Shown here piece after piece: positions 1 through 6,927 of a stretch of 7,068 nucleotides of DNA (position 1 is the stretch's first letter; each line of letters begins with the position of its first letter). The position numbers and the translations under genes were made by a program. The stretch comes from Candidatus Mediterraneibacter stercorigallinarum (GTDB lineage: Bacteria > Bacillota > Clostridia > Lachnospirales > Lachnospiraceae). Below the pieces are notes generated by a model. That model made no database searches. It saw only the letters and a program-made list of their open reading frames with translations, and was not told the DNA's origin. Where the stretch lies: contig DXCD01000011.1 of NCBI GenBank assembly GCA_019116185.1, positions 1 through 7,068 on the forward strand, in the 5' to 3' direction.

Positions 1-78
1 GCAGTAAGCCGCCACTTTCTCCGCGTCGTCCACCGCGAAGATTTCTTTTGTCTTTTTCAGCCATTCTGATTCTCTCAT
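1..78 (-). CDS. N-terminal fragment of an unidentified protein, truncated by the window edge
   Basis: Twenty-six codons are open from an ATG at 78 to the left edge and read MRESEWLKKTKEIF, then AVDDAEKVAAYC. The fragment is charged and probably helical, with no signal peptide, so the product looks cytoplasmic. The start was chosen because an AGGAGG lies four bases upstream (83-88), a slightly short but usable spacing. A second ATG at 82, in another frame, is also open to the edge, but it abuts the Shine-Dalgarno with no spacer and gives an Arg/Gly-rich, less protein-like reading. The gene starts 48 bases after the stop of the foldase-like lipoprotein gene, with no terminator between them, so it could be the third gene of the operon. 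I do not recognise the family, and 26 residues are too few to assign a function. Confidence 0.65.
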   Translation of the reverse strand, partial: MRESEWLKKTKEIFAVDDAEKVAAYC

Positions 79-126
79 ACATCCTCCTAAAATTTTAAGT
101 TCATTAATATTAAGCCTGTTTTACTT
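79..126. other. AT-rich intergenic gap with two short palindromes, no terminator
   Basis: This 48-base spacer is much more AT-rich than the flanking genes. It contains two perfect 10-base palindromes, TAAAATTTTA (88-97) and TTAATATTAA (104-113). Neither is GC-rich or followed by a T run, so neither looks like an intrinsic terminator. They could be -10-like elements of an internal promoter or a binding site for an AT-preferring regulator, but I see no -35 hexamer at good spacing. The simplest reading is an operon spacer. Confidence 0.4.
83..88 (-). promoter_or_regulatory. Ribosome binding site of the truncated left-edge gene
   Basis: AGGAGG on the minus strand lies four bases before the ATG at 78. 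It is a full Shine-Dalgarno consensus and is the main support for calling a gene at the left edge. It also decides between the two overlapping ATGs at 82 and 78, because the first has no spacer at all. Confidence 0.65.
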
Positions 127-1161
127 TCAGGGCCGGAGCTGGTCGATGGTCAGCCGGTCATAGACATCCGTGGTGGTTATCTCTATATCGGACAGCCGTT
201 CGTCAATGAGGCGCGCGGCCTCTTCCGTCCTCCACAGATCCTCGATCTCTTCCTCAGCCTCTTCAAAAGTACCGATGCTTTCATTCTGGCGGCTGACAGG
301 CACAACCCACACTTCCATGCCTTCAGCATACAAACAGCCTGCCAGCTGTCCGTCTTCCGCATTTCTCACCAGTTCCACAACCTGTGTGTATGCCTGGTCT
401 TCCTTACCCATTTTCCGGGTGTTAATTGCTTCATGACGGTATGATGCCTGAAGCCCCGTACTCTGGGAAAGCTCTGCTGCAGCCTCAGATCCCTGCGCTC
501 CCTGCGCAAGGATCTGGGCCAGAATGCTTTGGGCGTCCGTAGTGCTTTGCTCCTGCGGCCAATAGTAAAAATCCACCTCCGCAGTAAAATTACGGCTGTC
601 TAATTCCTCCCGGTGCTGCTCGTAGTAATCTTTTAAATCCGCTTCCTCCGGCTGGGCATTCTGGTAAAAATAATCCTCTACCTGCTGGTCCAACGCGCTC
701 TGCCAATAGGAGAGAAACTGAGACTGAGTCAGCTGCTCCGGTCCGTAGACCACGCCACCGCTTTCCAGCTTCTCAAGCCGCGCTTCATTTTCGCGCTCCA
801 TGGCGTCCAGCTGTCCCTGCCAGCTGATCTCCTCCTCGGTCACCAAATCTAAATCCAGTGCAATCACCTGCATGCCTTTCTGGGCAAGCATCTTCTCGTC
901 AGCCTGTTCTTTCAGGGCATCCATAGGAGTTTTCCCGTCATAGGATGTCGTCCAGAAGTCATCTGCATTCGGATCCGCATCATAATCTCGGCTGTACTGC
1001 GCCGATACCAGCGAAATAGAGTCATACGCATATTGACCGTATTCTTCCAAGGAAACTGCATGCCCGTCAAGATACGCGACTGCATTCTCATCGTCTTTGG
1101 AGCAGCCGCCCATCACAAGGCCTAACGCCAGAGCCGCAGCGGCAATCCTGTATTTCTTCAT
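127..1161 (-). CDS. SurA/PrsA-like foldase lipoprotein with a degenerate parvulin region
   Basis: The 344-residue product is predicted to be a lipid-anchored chaperone on the outer face of the membrane. Residues 1-20 form a lipoprotein signal: KK, then YR, a hydrophobic Ala/Leu stretch, and a lipobox-like MGGC with Cys20 as the lipidated residue. Residues about 26-167 resemble a SurA_N-type helical region: an opening 'VAYLDGHAVSLEEY' that matches the family's 'V-NG-I-E-' start, then long charged helices. A hinge at about 172-187 (DLKDYYEQHREEL) is typical of the segment before the peptidyl-prolyl isomerase domain. Residues about 191-292 follow a parvulin-like layout, but the usual active-site His on the first strand is replaced (VDFYYW) and no Gly-Gly-Leu-Gly motif is present, so isomerase activity may be lost. 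A Glu-rich helix (about 297-324) and a short Thr/Asp tail end the protein. The start at 1161 has AGGAG nine bases upstream and puts the signal peptide at the N terminus; the frame is open to an ATG at 1230, but that would add 23 hydrophilic residues ahead of the signal. The gene follows the giant exoprotein gene by 78 bases, which suggests it serves that protein. It could instead be a general PrsA-like factor. Confidence 0.8.
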   Translation of the reverse strand: MKKYRIAAAALALGLVMGGCSKDDENAVAYLDGHAVSLEEYGQYAYDSISLVSAQYSRDYDADPNADDFWTTSYDGKTPMDALKEQADEKMLAQKGMQVIALDLDLVTEEEISWQGQLDAMERENEARLEKLESGGVVYGPEQLTQSQFLSYWQSALDQQVEDYFYQNAQPEEADLKDYYEQHREELDSRNFTAEVDFYYWPQEQSTTDAQSILAQILAQGAQGSEAAAELSQSTGLQASYRHEAINTRKMGKEDQAYTQVVELVRNAEDGQLAGCLYAEGMEVWVVPVSRQNESIGTFEEAEEEIEDLWRTEEAARLIDERLSDIEITTTDVYDRLTIDQLRP

Positions 1162-1239
1162 AGTCTGTTTCTCCTGTTGATCCGATATTGTCTCGAATTC
1201 CTTTGCCTCAGCTCCGGCGTTTCCGTTCATATTGGCTTC
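1162..1239. other. Short operon spacer between the giant gene and the lipoprotein gene
   Basis: These 78 bases separate the TAA at 1240 from the ATG at 1161. I see no GC-rich hairpin followed by a T run and no convincing -35/-10 pair. They hold the lipoprotein Shine-Dalgarno. Read-through transcription of both genes is therefore likely. Confidence 0.5.
1171..1175 (-). promoter_or_regulatory. Ribosome binding site that fixes the lipoprotein start
   Basis: AGGAG (within CAGGAGAA) lies nine bases before the ATG at 1161. The in-frame ATG at 1230 has only an A-rich sequence before it and no Shine-Dalgarno match. This site therefore supports the shorter protein, which begins directly with a lipoprotein signal peptide. 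Confidence 0.75.
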
Positions 1240-4200
1240 TTATTGGCGGCGGCGTCTAAAAGCAGCCGCAGCAGCAAGGATCATTGCGGAAACTGCCACC
1301 AGCAGCGCCGCGGATATCGGAGAAGCTGCATCCCCTGTAGGCGCTGCGGCATTCTCATCTTTTTGTCCTGCACCGCCATTGTCCGCACTGCCGCCACCGG
1401 CGCCGTTGTCTCCACCTGTACCGTCCCCCGGATCAGATGGAATCTTTTCCAGATTCTGAAGAGCCTGCTCAAGTGCTTCTGCCGCGTCATCTGTCTCCTG
1501 CTGCGAAGCATTTTCGTCTGCCTGCACTTCTTTTGCCGCCTGCAGCGCTGCCTGAAGTTCAGCCCAGCTCTCTGCCGTGTATTCATCCTTCCGGAGGCCT
1601 TCTGCCTGCGCGATCAAGTCATTTAAGTGTGCCTTGTCCGCCGGGGAAGACTTCACAGTCACCTCAGCTGTCACCGTGGTGTATAAATCTGAAGCTGTCC
1701 CGGCCACATATACAGTGCCCGGCTCTGAGAACATGAAATAAGTCACAGCATCCCATGATACACCAATATCCTGTGTCTGTCCATCACTGAACGTTACCTG
1801 AACAGTCTCAGGAAGCTCTGGCAGGCATCCCTGCTCTACCTCTGCCGAAGGAGTCTCAATGGAGGTAATGTACCTGTTTGTATACTCCAGTTTCGGGGCA
1901 GTAGCCTCTCCGGATTCTTCTGAAGCAAACATAAGCCCGCTGTGGCTTCCGTCAAGGTTCTCCGCCGGATTCTTCTCAATGCCAAGGGCAAAGGTCACAA
2001 GCCCGTTTTCAATATACGGGATCGCGCCGGTTACATCAAACTCAACATAACTTCCTTCCTGGTCGTTCCGGACCGGTACATTTTCCGCGAGAAGGGCAAT
2101 CTTGTAACCGGATTGTGTCACGCTGTCCCAGGTCGCTGTTTCCTCGCTCCAGTTTGATCCGGAAACCCATATGCTTAAATAACTCTCCGTACCATAATCC
2201 TCACGGTCCGTCAGATATAATTTCAAGGTAAGGCCGGACAGGTTTTGCCATCCGCCCTCAACACCGGACAAGTCAAATTTCACAATGCTGTCTCTCTTAT
2301 AAGCCTTGTCATAGGTGGTGTTTTTCACATTGATCGTAGGTTCTCCCGCGAAATTACTGTCTGAAGGAGACGCCTGGATCTTCACATCCTCTATTGCTGT
2401 CACTTCATCTGTAACCGTCGCGATCGGTTCTGTCTGATGAACCGTAATGCTGACCGGGATCTTGGTGCCGGCAACAACGCCTTCCACCGTGAAATCTTCC
2501 GTGCCATTGTAGTCCTCAGCTTTTACCGGCTGCCATGCCGCTGCCATCTCAAAGCTTTCCTCCCCGGCAGTTAAAACCACTGTCCGCGGAAGCGCCGGAT
2601 ACTTGCCCTGAGGATTCTCAATGCTCAATCCTTCTTCCGGAACTGCCGTGTACATTGTCACAGTACAGATGACTTCCAGCCCGCTCTTCGTAGTTCCGGC
2701 GGTTTCAAACGTACCGTCCTTCTTCCATAATTCCGGAGATATCGCATCCCACACAACAGTCTCATCATGTACGCTGCCATCACTGTATTCTGTCTGCACC
2801 TGAACAGGAAGCAGCGGCTCATAACCGGCCAGGCCTTTTGCTGAAACAGGCTCAGCTGACACGGCCACCGCGTCGGTCACTGTTACAACCGCCGTTGTTC
2901 CGGCTGAATATCCTTCGATGGAACCTTTTACCTCAAAGCTGCCTGGAACTGCATAGCTCTCTTCGCTGACTGCGTCCCATACAACTGCAGCCTCTCCCGT
3001 TTCACCGGTAATGTATGTCACTGTGACCGTTTCCGGAAGCTGCGGTGCGATGCCCGCCGGCGTGAAGCACTCGGCTGTCTCCGCGGAAACAATAATCGTA
3101 TCTGATACCCGCACGGTTGCAACCACTGGCATGCTGTAGCCATCGATCCGGCCGGTCACGGTAAACTGACCTTCCTCAGCATACTTGTCAGGATCAATCT
3201 CATCCCATGTAACTGCCGCGTCAAATGTCTCTCCGTCAATGCCCACGGCCTTTATCGTCTCAGGCAGTACCGGAGCTTTTCCGACCGCTGTGTCCACGCG
3301 CACGCTCTCCACGCTCACTACAGAGTCATTGCTGAAGACGATGATCGGTTCATTGCCCGGATTCTCACGGCTGCCCAATGTAAACTGACTGTTGCTTCCC
3401 GAGGAACCTGTCACCTCGATGCGGAAGGAAACTTCTGTCTCTCCCTGCTCCAGCTTATTTTTGAGATATTCTGTAAGGTCAATGGAAATACGCTGCCCTT
3501 TGTCGCTGCTGTCCACAGAGAATTTTGCGACCTCATCGCCGCCCACAGGAGCGTTATCCCATGTCATAGTCGCCTCGTCCCACGCCTGTCCGGAAACATC
3601 AAACAGCGTTGCTTCTACAGGCCTTGTTTTCCCGTCCATAACATAAAACTGCAGCGCCGCGTTAACAAACTCCGCGTCAACGCCGCTCAGGTCGAATCTC
3701 ACAAGACCCATGCTCCGCCAGCCGACGCTGTCATTTTTCACAAAAATATTATCTGCGGTTCCGGCGTTATTTCCATTGTCACGGACATATCCATCCTGAA
3801 CAGCAGTTACGGTCATGCCGTTCCGCTGATAAACATGGACCGTACACTCCGCTTTGATGCTGCTGTCCGCATTCGCCCTGACAGTAATCACCGCAGTGCC
3901 TTCTGAGATCCCGGTGACAGTACCGTCTGCGGACACCTCCGCAATATCCGGATCAGAGCTCTCGAATACCACGCTCGTATCCAGCGCATCCGCAGGACCT
4001 ACTTCCGCTGCAAGCACCTGCTTATCTCCGGTCAGAAGATACATATCATTCTGATCCAGACGGATGCTTTCCGGTTTCTTCACATCATCGTCCACAGGGC
4101 CCGCGTCTCCGCTGAATTCATGGGCTCCGATATCCGGGGCGCCGCTGACCGGGTTGCCGAACAGGTCCTCTGTAAACGTAAAGTTCGGATCTTCGATCTC

Positions 4201-6915
4201 TGTTCCCGCGTCAATCGCCGGTGAATCCTCAGCCAGCTTAAAGATGGATGCCCTCTCTCTGAAGCCGTCCAGCCACTCTTCGCCCTGTCCCATCGTCTGG
4301 TAGGTCAGGCCGGAAGACAGCGCGTATTCCTCGTCCGAAGACAGGGACGCTCCCGGCAGGAGCGGATCCGCTACCGTGTTATTCGCAAGGACTTCCTCGC
4401 TTATGCCGCTGGTTATGGCTGCCGGATAGAAGATATTATTCGTCACGCCCGTCTCACTCAGAGTACCGCTGCCATTGAACAGGTCCAGCAGCTCTCCATG
4501 GACTAATACAATATTGTTTTTAAAGAATCCCACATTTCCATTGTTGAAAAGATGCGTGGTGACTCCTTTGCCGACATAAATCGTGTTGTTGTAAATGTAC
4601 TCGTTTCCTACTTCACAATGGAACAGCTCCTGGCTGGGCTTTCCATCGTTAGCTGAAATATTGTAGGCAAATGTATAGGTCGGATTGTGATACATGGTAA
4701 GAAGAAGTCCGCCTTTGTTATTATGGCTGTAATTATAAACAAATGCATGATTGCTGCAGCCGATGTCAAAGTCAAACGCCTCGCCATCATTGTATCCGTA
4801 TTCAATGCCAAAGACCTCATTGTAGCGGTAAACAGTATTACTGCTCTGCCAGCTCCATGCGCCTGCATAGTTCGCTTCACTTACATTGCAGGCATTCTTT
4901 ACTACATTGCTCTCCACAAGGCCTTCCTGTCCCACTTCTGCAAGAACGATGCCGTCGCCGTAAATATCCTCGATATAATTTCCGCGGAATACGACGTCCT
5001 CATGCGTCTGCGTGTTGCGGAAATGCTCGCCGCTTCCCGAGGTTCGCACGCCTTCCTTCTGGACATTCTTCACATGGTTGTTGATGATATACAGTCCGTC
5101 AAATCCATACTCAGCCTGGATCTCTCCTTCCACCGGATTTCCGTCCAACCCGAAGTCAGATCCCATGCCGATAATACCGCCGGTCAGCTTGTTGCTGGAC
5201 TGGACAGCAGTCACGTCGTGCACATAGCAGTCCTGCACTGTAACGTCTTTGGTCTCGCCATTGCGCCCGGTTGTCCAGATCAAGATGCCGACTTGATTAT
5301 AAGTTGTATCAAAATTATTGGTAACTTCCAGGTCCTCGATTACCCAATAGCTCTGGTCATACAGCATGACCGCCGGAGTATAGCTCGGATCTGTCCCCTT
5401 CTGGTTCCAGTCATAAGGCATGGTGCCGTTGCCGTTGATAATCGGATAGGAATCTTCATCCCCGTATTTCCCCAGGGTGATCGGATCCAGTTCATCTCCT
5501 TCGCCCTTTGGCCACAGATAGCCATTCCATGTGCAGCCGGCCTTTAAGAGGATCTTATCCCCCGGCTGGAAGGTCGTTGCATTGACTTTCTCAAGGCTCT
5601 TCCATGCCTCGTCTTCGCTGGTTCCTTCGTTGGAGTCGTCTCCATCCTTGGCATCCACATAATATGTAGTGCCGCGTTTCTCTCCTTCAAGATAGAAAGC
5701 AGCCTTTACTTCAACAGACTCCTGCACATCTTCCAGAGTAAACTTGCCGTCTTTGACAGTTTTCTCTATATCCTGCTGTTCTCCGTTGACCCATAAACGG
5801 TATAATTCATACCCCTCATCCGGCGTAAGCGTAAAGGTCACGGAATCGCCCTTCTGGACTGTGATCGTCCCTTCCGGTGATATAGACCCGCCTTCGCCGA
5901 CTGTTCCGGCAGTGATCTCGATCATTTCGGAAGGATAGTCAGTAGTATTGTATGTCACCATCGCGCTGGTACCCGCTGTAACAACAGACAGGTGTACCTG
6001 AGCGTCTGCCTCTGTAACCGGGGCAAATGACACTGTCAGCTTTCCATCCTCCACGGAAGCGCTGCTGACCTCAAGCTCCGCGCGCGGCGCTCCATTTACC
6101 GATGCATATACCTCTACATCCTCTGCGGAAACTTGTTCAAGGTTTTCCACGTCAAACGAAACCTGTCCGCCGGAAATCATCTGTCCGCCGCCAAGCAGCA
6201 CGCCTGTATCTTCTGTCTCATATGTAACAACAGGATTCCAGTATACTCTGTCATTATTGTATTCCTGATTCCCGCCGTCCCCGTTTTCTATGAAACGGAT
6301 CGTGTCTCCTTCTTTTACCGAAACACGCAGCGGGTCAAATGCAAGATGCTTGCGGTTGTTAAGTGTAGAGCATCCGCCCCAGATGGTTTCTCCGTTATGT
6401 TCAACACTCATCGTCGCTCCATCACGGTCAGTGCGCTCCAGCTCCATGGCGATCTCATTTTCGCCGACCAGACCCTCGATCGCTCCCGCCGTGATCAGGA
6501 CTGTCCCATCCTTCGGCGCTGTCCACTCGATCACGGCAGAGCATCCGTCATTTCCGGACATCAATCCATCACTGAAAATACGCATCCAGTGGTTGCTGTG
6601 GCTGCTCTCTTCCCACCGGCTGTTTCCGCTGCTCCATGTCATATCACCGAATTCACCGGTGTCCTTGTCCATCCAGCGGTAACGCCATACAGTGCCCTGC
6701 TCCTGGCCGTACTCATCGGCAAATACGTACTGTTCTCCCGTCTCTGCCGGTACATTTGAGATAACAGCATCATCCGAAGCATAGATTTCAACATTGTCAG
6801 CCGTATCGTCCGGCTGAGCAAGAACTGTCACAGATGATGTAAACAATAATGCCGAGCACAGAGCAAGCGAAATACATCGTCTGGCCCAGCCTGCTTTTTT
6901 TCCTTTTGACTTCAT
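1240..6915 (-). CDS. Giant cell-wall-anchored beta-helix protein with CBM96/DNRLRE, Big_4 and FIVAR modules (putative glycan-active exoenzyme)
   Basis: The 1891-residue product is an exported surface protein, probably a polysaccharide lyase or glycosidase with appended binding modules; its substrate is unknown. Visible in order: signal peptide 1-33 (cleavage after VLA); aromatic-rich beta-sandwich-like module about 40-232 with 'EWTAPKDGTVLI' and 'VKEGDTIRFI'; Ig-like segment about 238-330; InlB-type bacterial repeat about 332-408 (GGSISPEG, GYELYRLWVNG); right-handed parallel beta-helix about 416-935, opening 'YYVDAKDGDDSNEGT' and closing 'SPAIDAG...PDIGAHEF', with a regular Asn ladder and an acidic cluster (D710, E712, D715, D717); Big_2 about 947-1029; CBM96/DNRLRE about 1034-1195 (LVRFDLSGV, TMTWDNAP); four Big_4 domains about 1196-1495; second CBM96/DNRLRE about 1498-1681 (IVKFDLSGV, TATWDS); fifth Big_4 about 1682-1755; FIVAR helices about 1759-1825; a Gly/Asp/Asn linker; and a PTGD motif (1859-1862), hydrophobic segment and RRRR tail for sortase-type anchoring. 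The start at 6915 was chosen because AGGAGG lies six bases upstream; the in-frame ATG at 6930 overlaps that site. The frame is intact throughout. The fold and modules are well supported; the enzymatic role is inferred, and a non-catalytic adhesin is possible. Confidence 0.9.
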   Translation of the reverse strand: MKSKGKKAGWARRCISLALCSALLFTSSVTVLAQPDDTADNVEIYASDDAVISNVPAETGEQYVFADEYGQEQGTVWRYRWMDKDTGEFGDMTWSSGNSRWEESSHSNHWMRIFSDGLMSGNDGCSAVIEWTAPKDGTVLITAGAIEGLVGENEIAMELERTDRDGATMSVEHNGETIWGGCSTLNNRKHLAFDPLRVSVKEGDTIRFIENGDGGNQEYNNDRVYWNPVVTYETEDTGVLLGGGQMISGGQVSFDVENLEQVSAEDVEVYASVNGAPRAELEVSSASVEDGKLTVSFAPVTEADAQVHLSVVTAGTSAMVTYNTTDYPSEMIEITAGTVGEGGSISPEGTITVQKGDSVTFTLTPDEGYELYRLWVNGEQQDIEKTVKDGKFTLEDVQESVEVKAAFYLEGEKRGTTYYVDAKDGDDSNEGTSEDEAWKSLEKVNATTFQPGDKILLKAGCTWNGYLWPKGEGDELDPITLGKYGDEDSYPIINGNGTMPYDWNQKGTDPSYTPAVMLYDQSYWVIEDLEVTNNFDTTYNQVGILIWTTGRNGETKDVTVQDCYVHDVTAVQSSNKLTGGIIGMGSDFGLDGNPVEGEIQAEYGFDGLYIINNHVKNVQKEGVRTSGSGEHFRNTQTHEDVVFRGNYIEDIYGDGIVLAEVGQEGLVESNVVKNACNVSEANYAGAWSWQSSNTVYRYNEVFGIEYGYNDGEAFDFDIGCSNHAFVYNYSHNNKGGLLLTMYHNPTYTFAYNISANDGKPSQELFHCEVGNEYIYNNTIYVGKGVTTHLFNNGNVGFFKNNIVLVHGELLDLFNGSGTLSETGVTNNIFYPAAITSGISEEVLANNTVADPLLPGASLSSDEEYALSSGLTYQTMGQGEEWLDGFRERASIFKLAEDSPAIDAGTEIEDPNFTFTEDLFGNPVSGAPDIGAHEFSGDAGPVDDDVKKPESIRLDQNDMYLLTGDKQVLAAEVGPADALDTSVVFESSDPDIAEVSADGTVTGISEGTAVITVRANADSSIKAECTVHVYQRNGMTVTAVQDGYVRDNGNNAGTADNIFVKNDSVGWRSMGLVRFDLSGVDAEFVNAALQFYVMDGKTRPVEATLFDVSGQAWDEATMTWDNAPVGGDEVAKFSVDSSDKGQRISIDLTEYLKNKLEQGETEVSFRIEVTGSSGSNSQFTLGSRENPGNEPIIVFSNDSVVSVESVRVDTAVGKAPVLPETIKAVGIDGETFDAAVTWDEIDPDKYAEEGQFTVTGRIDGYSMPVVATVRVSDTIIVSAETAECFTPAGIAPQLPETVTVTYITGETGEAAVVWDAVSEESYAVPGSFEVKGSIEGYSAGTTAVVTVTDAVAVSAEPVSAKGLAGYEPLLPVQVQTEYSDGSVHDETVVWDAISPELWKKDGTFETAGTTKSGLEVICTVTMYTAVPEEGLSIENPQGKYPALPRTVVLTAGEESFEMAAAWQPVKAEDYNGTEDFTVEGVVAGTKIPVSITVHQTEPIATVTDEVTAIEDVKIQASPSDSNFAGEPTINVKNTTYDKAYKRDSIVKFDLSGVEGGWQNLSGLTLKLYLTDREDYGTESYLSIWVSGSNWSEETATWDSVTQSGYKIALLAENVPVRNDQEGSYVEFDVTGAIPYIENGLVTFALGIEKNPAENLDGSHSGLMFASEESGEATAPKLEYTNRYITSIETPSAEVEQGCLPELPETVQVTFSDGQTQDIGVSWDAVTYFMFSEPGTVYVAGTASDLYTTVTAEVTVKSSPADKAHLNDLIAQAEGLRKDEYTAESWAELQAALQAAKEVQADENASQQETDDAAEALEQALQNLEKIPSDPGDGTGGDNGAGGGSADNGGAGQKDENAAAPTGDAASPISAALLVAVSAMILAAAAAFRRRRQ
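1243..1341 (-). other. PTGD-type cell-wall sorting signal of the giant protein
   Basis: The last 33 residues comprise PTGD, a short Ala/Ser/Pro spacer, a hydrophobic segment rich in Ala, Leu, Val and Ile, and a terminal RRRRQ. This is the layout of a sortase substrate, with PTGD in place of LPXTG. Signals of the form (K/P)TGD are frequent in Clostridia. A Gly/Asp/Asn-rich linker precedes it and would span the wall. Confidence 0.7.
1873..2424 (-). other. Second CBM96/DNRLRE module of the giant protein
   Basis: This segment encodes residues about 1498-1681. It repeats the landmarks of the first copy: 'IVKFDLSGV', 'LTLKLYLTD', 'WSEETATWDS', 'VEFDVTGAIPYI' and a closing 'GLMFASEESGEATAPKLEY'. 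The two copies share the strand pattern and the FDLSGV core but little else, so they may bind different ligands or different parts of one polymer. Confidence 0.7.
2431..3330 (-). repeat. Tandem array of four Big_4 Ig-like domains inside the giant protein
   Basis: Four consecutive units of about 70-77 residues share a 'LPE-V-V-Y-DG' opening, a 'V-W(D)-' core strand (VTWDEI, VVWDAV, VVWDAI, AAWQPV), a 'Y--PG-F-V-G-I-GY' segment and an ending in alternating hydrophobics. This is the Big_4 (bacterial Ig-like group 4) pattern. The fourth unit is the most divergent: it has AAWQ in place of WD and lacks the DG turn. The units differ strongly in sequence, so they are old duplications rather than recent tandem copies. 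A fifth unit lies apart at 1651-1872, separated by the second CBM96 module. Such domains usually act as rigid spacers that hold catalytic and binding modules away from the wall. Confidence 0.75.
3331..3813 (-). other. First CBM96/DNRLRE module of the giant protein
   Basis: This segment encodes residues about 1034-1195. It shows the family layout: an opening 'AVQDGYVRDNG', a Lys/Arg-containing strand leading to 'LVRFDLSGV', an 'AALQFYVMDG' strand, 'WDEATMTWDNAP', a 'IDLTEYLKN' strand-helix and a closing '-F-LGSRENPGNEP'. Related modules are known as CBM96 and bind acidic or algal-type polysaccharides in some characterised proteins; that substrate does not transfer automatically here. A second, more divergent copy lies at 1873-2424. 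Confidence 0.75.
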
Positions 6916-6921
6916 TTGTTT

Positions 6922-6927
6922 CCTCCT
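6922..6927 (-). promoter_or_regulatory. Ribosome binding site of the giant protein gene
   Basis: AGGAGG lies six bases before the ATG at 6915. It overlaps codons two to four of the longer in-frame reading that begins at 6930, which makes 6915 the real start and gives a protein that begins MKSKGKK, a normal signal-peptide N terminus. Confidence 0.85.

Noticed and set aside
88..113. Two AT-only palindromes considered as a terminator after the lipoprotein gene
   Set aside because: They are short, contain no GC pairs and are not followed by a T run; a stable terminator hairpin is unlikely.
1162..1230. Longer start of the lipoprotein gene at the ATG at 1230
   Set aside because: It would put 23 hydrophilic residues ahead of the lipoprotein signal and has no Shine-Dalgarno; the ATG at 1161 has AGGAG at nine bases.
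2431..3330. Big_4 units considered as recent DNA-level tandem repeats
   Set aside because: Only short stretches such as those coding for WDA are alike at DNA level; similarity is confined to the protein pattern.
4687..5547. Plus-strand open frame of 286 codons opposite the beta-helix coding region
   Set aside because: It starts at a GTG without a Shine-Dalgarno and lies wholly inside the intact giant gene. Its translation shows no recognisable domain; it is a by-product of codon use on the other strand.
6133..6759. Plus-strand open frame of 208 codons opposite the N-terminal module
   Set aside because: It has no family resemblance and is fully covered by the minus-strand coding sequence, whose translation has clear domain patterns.
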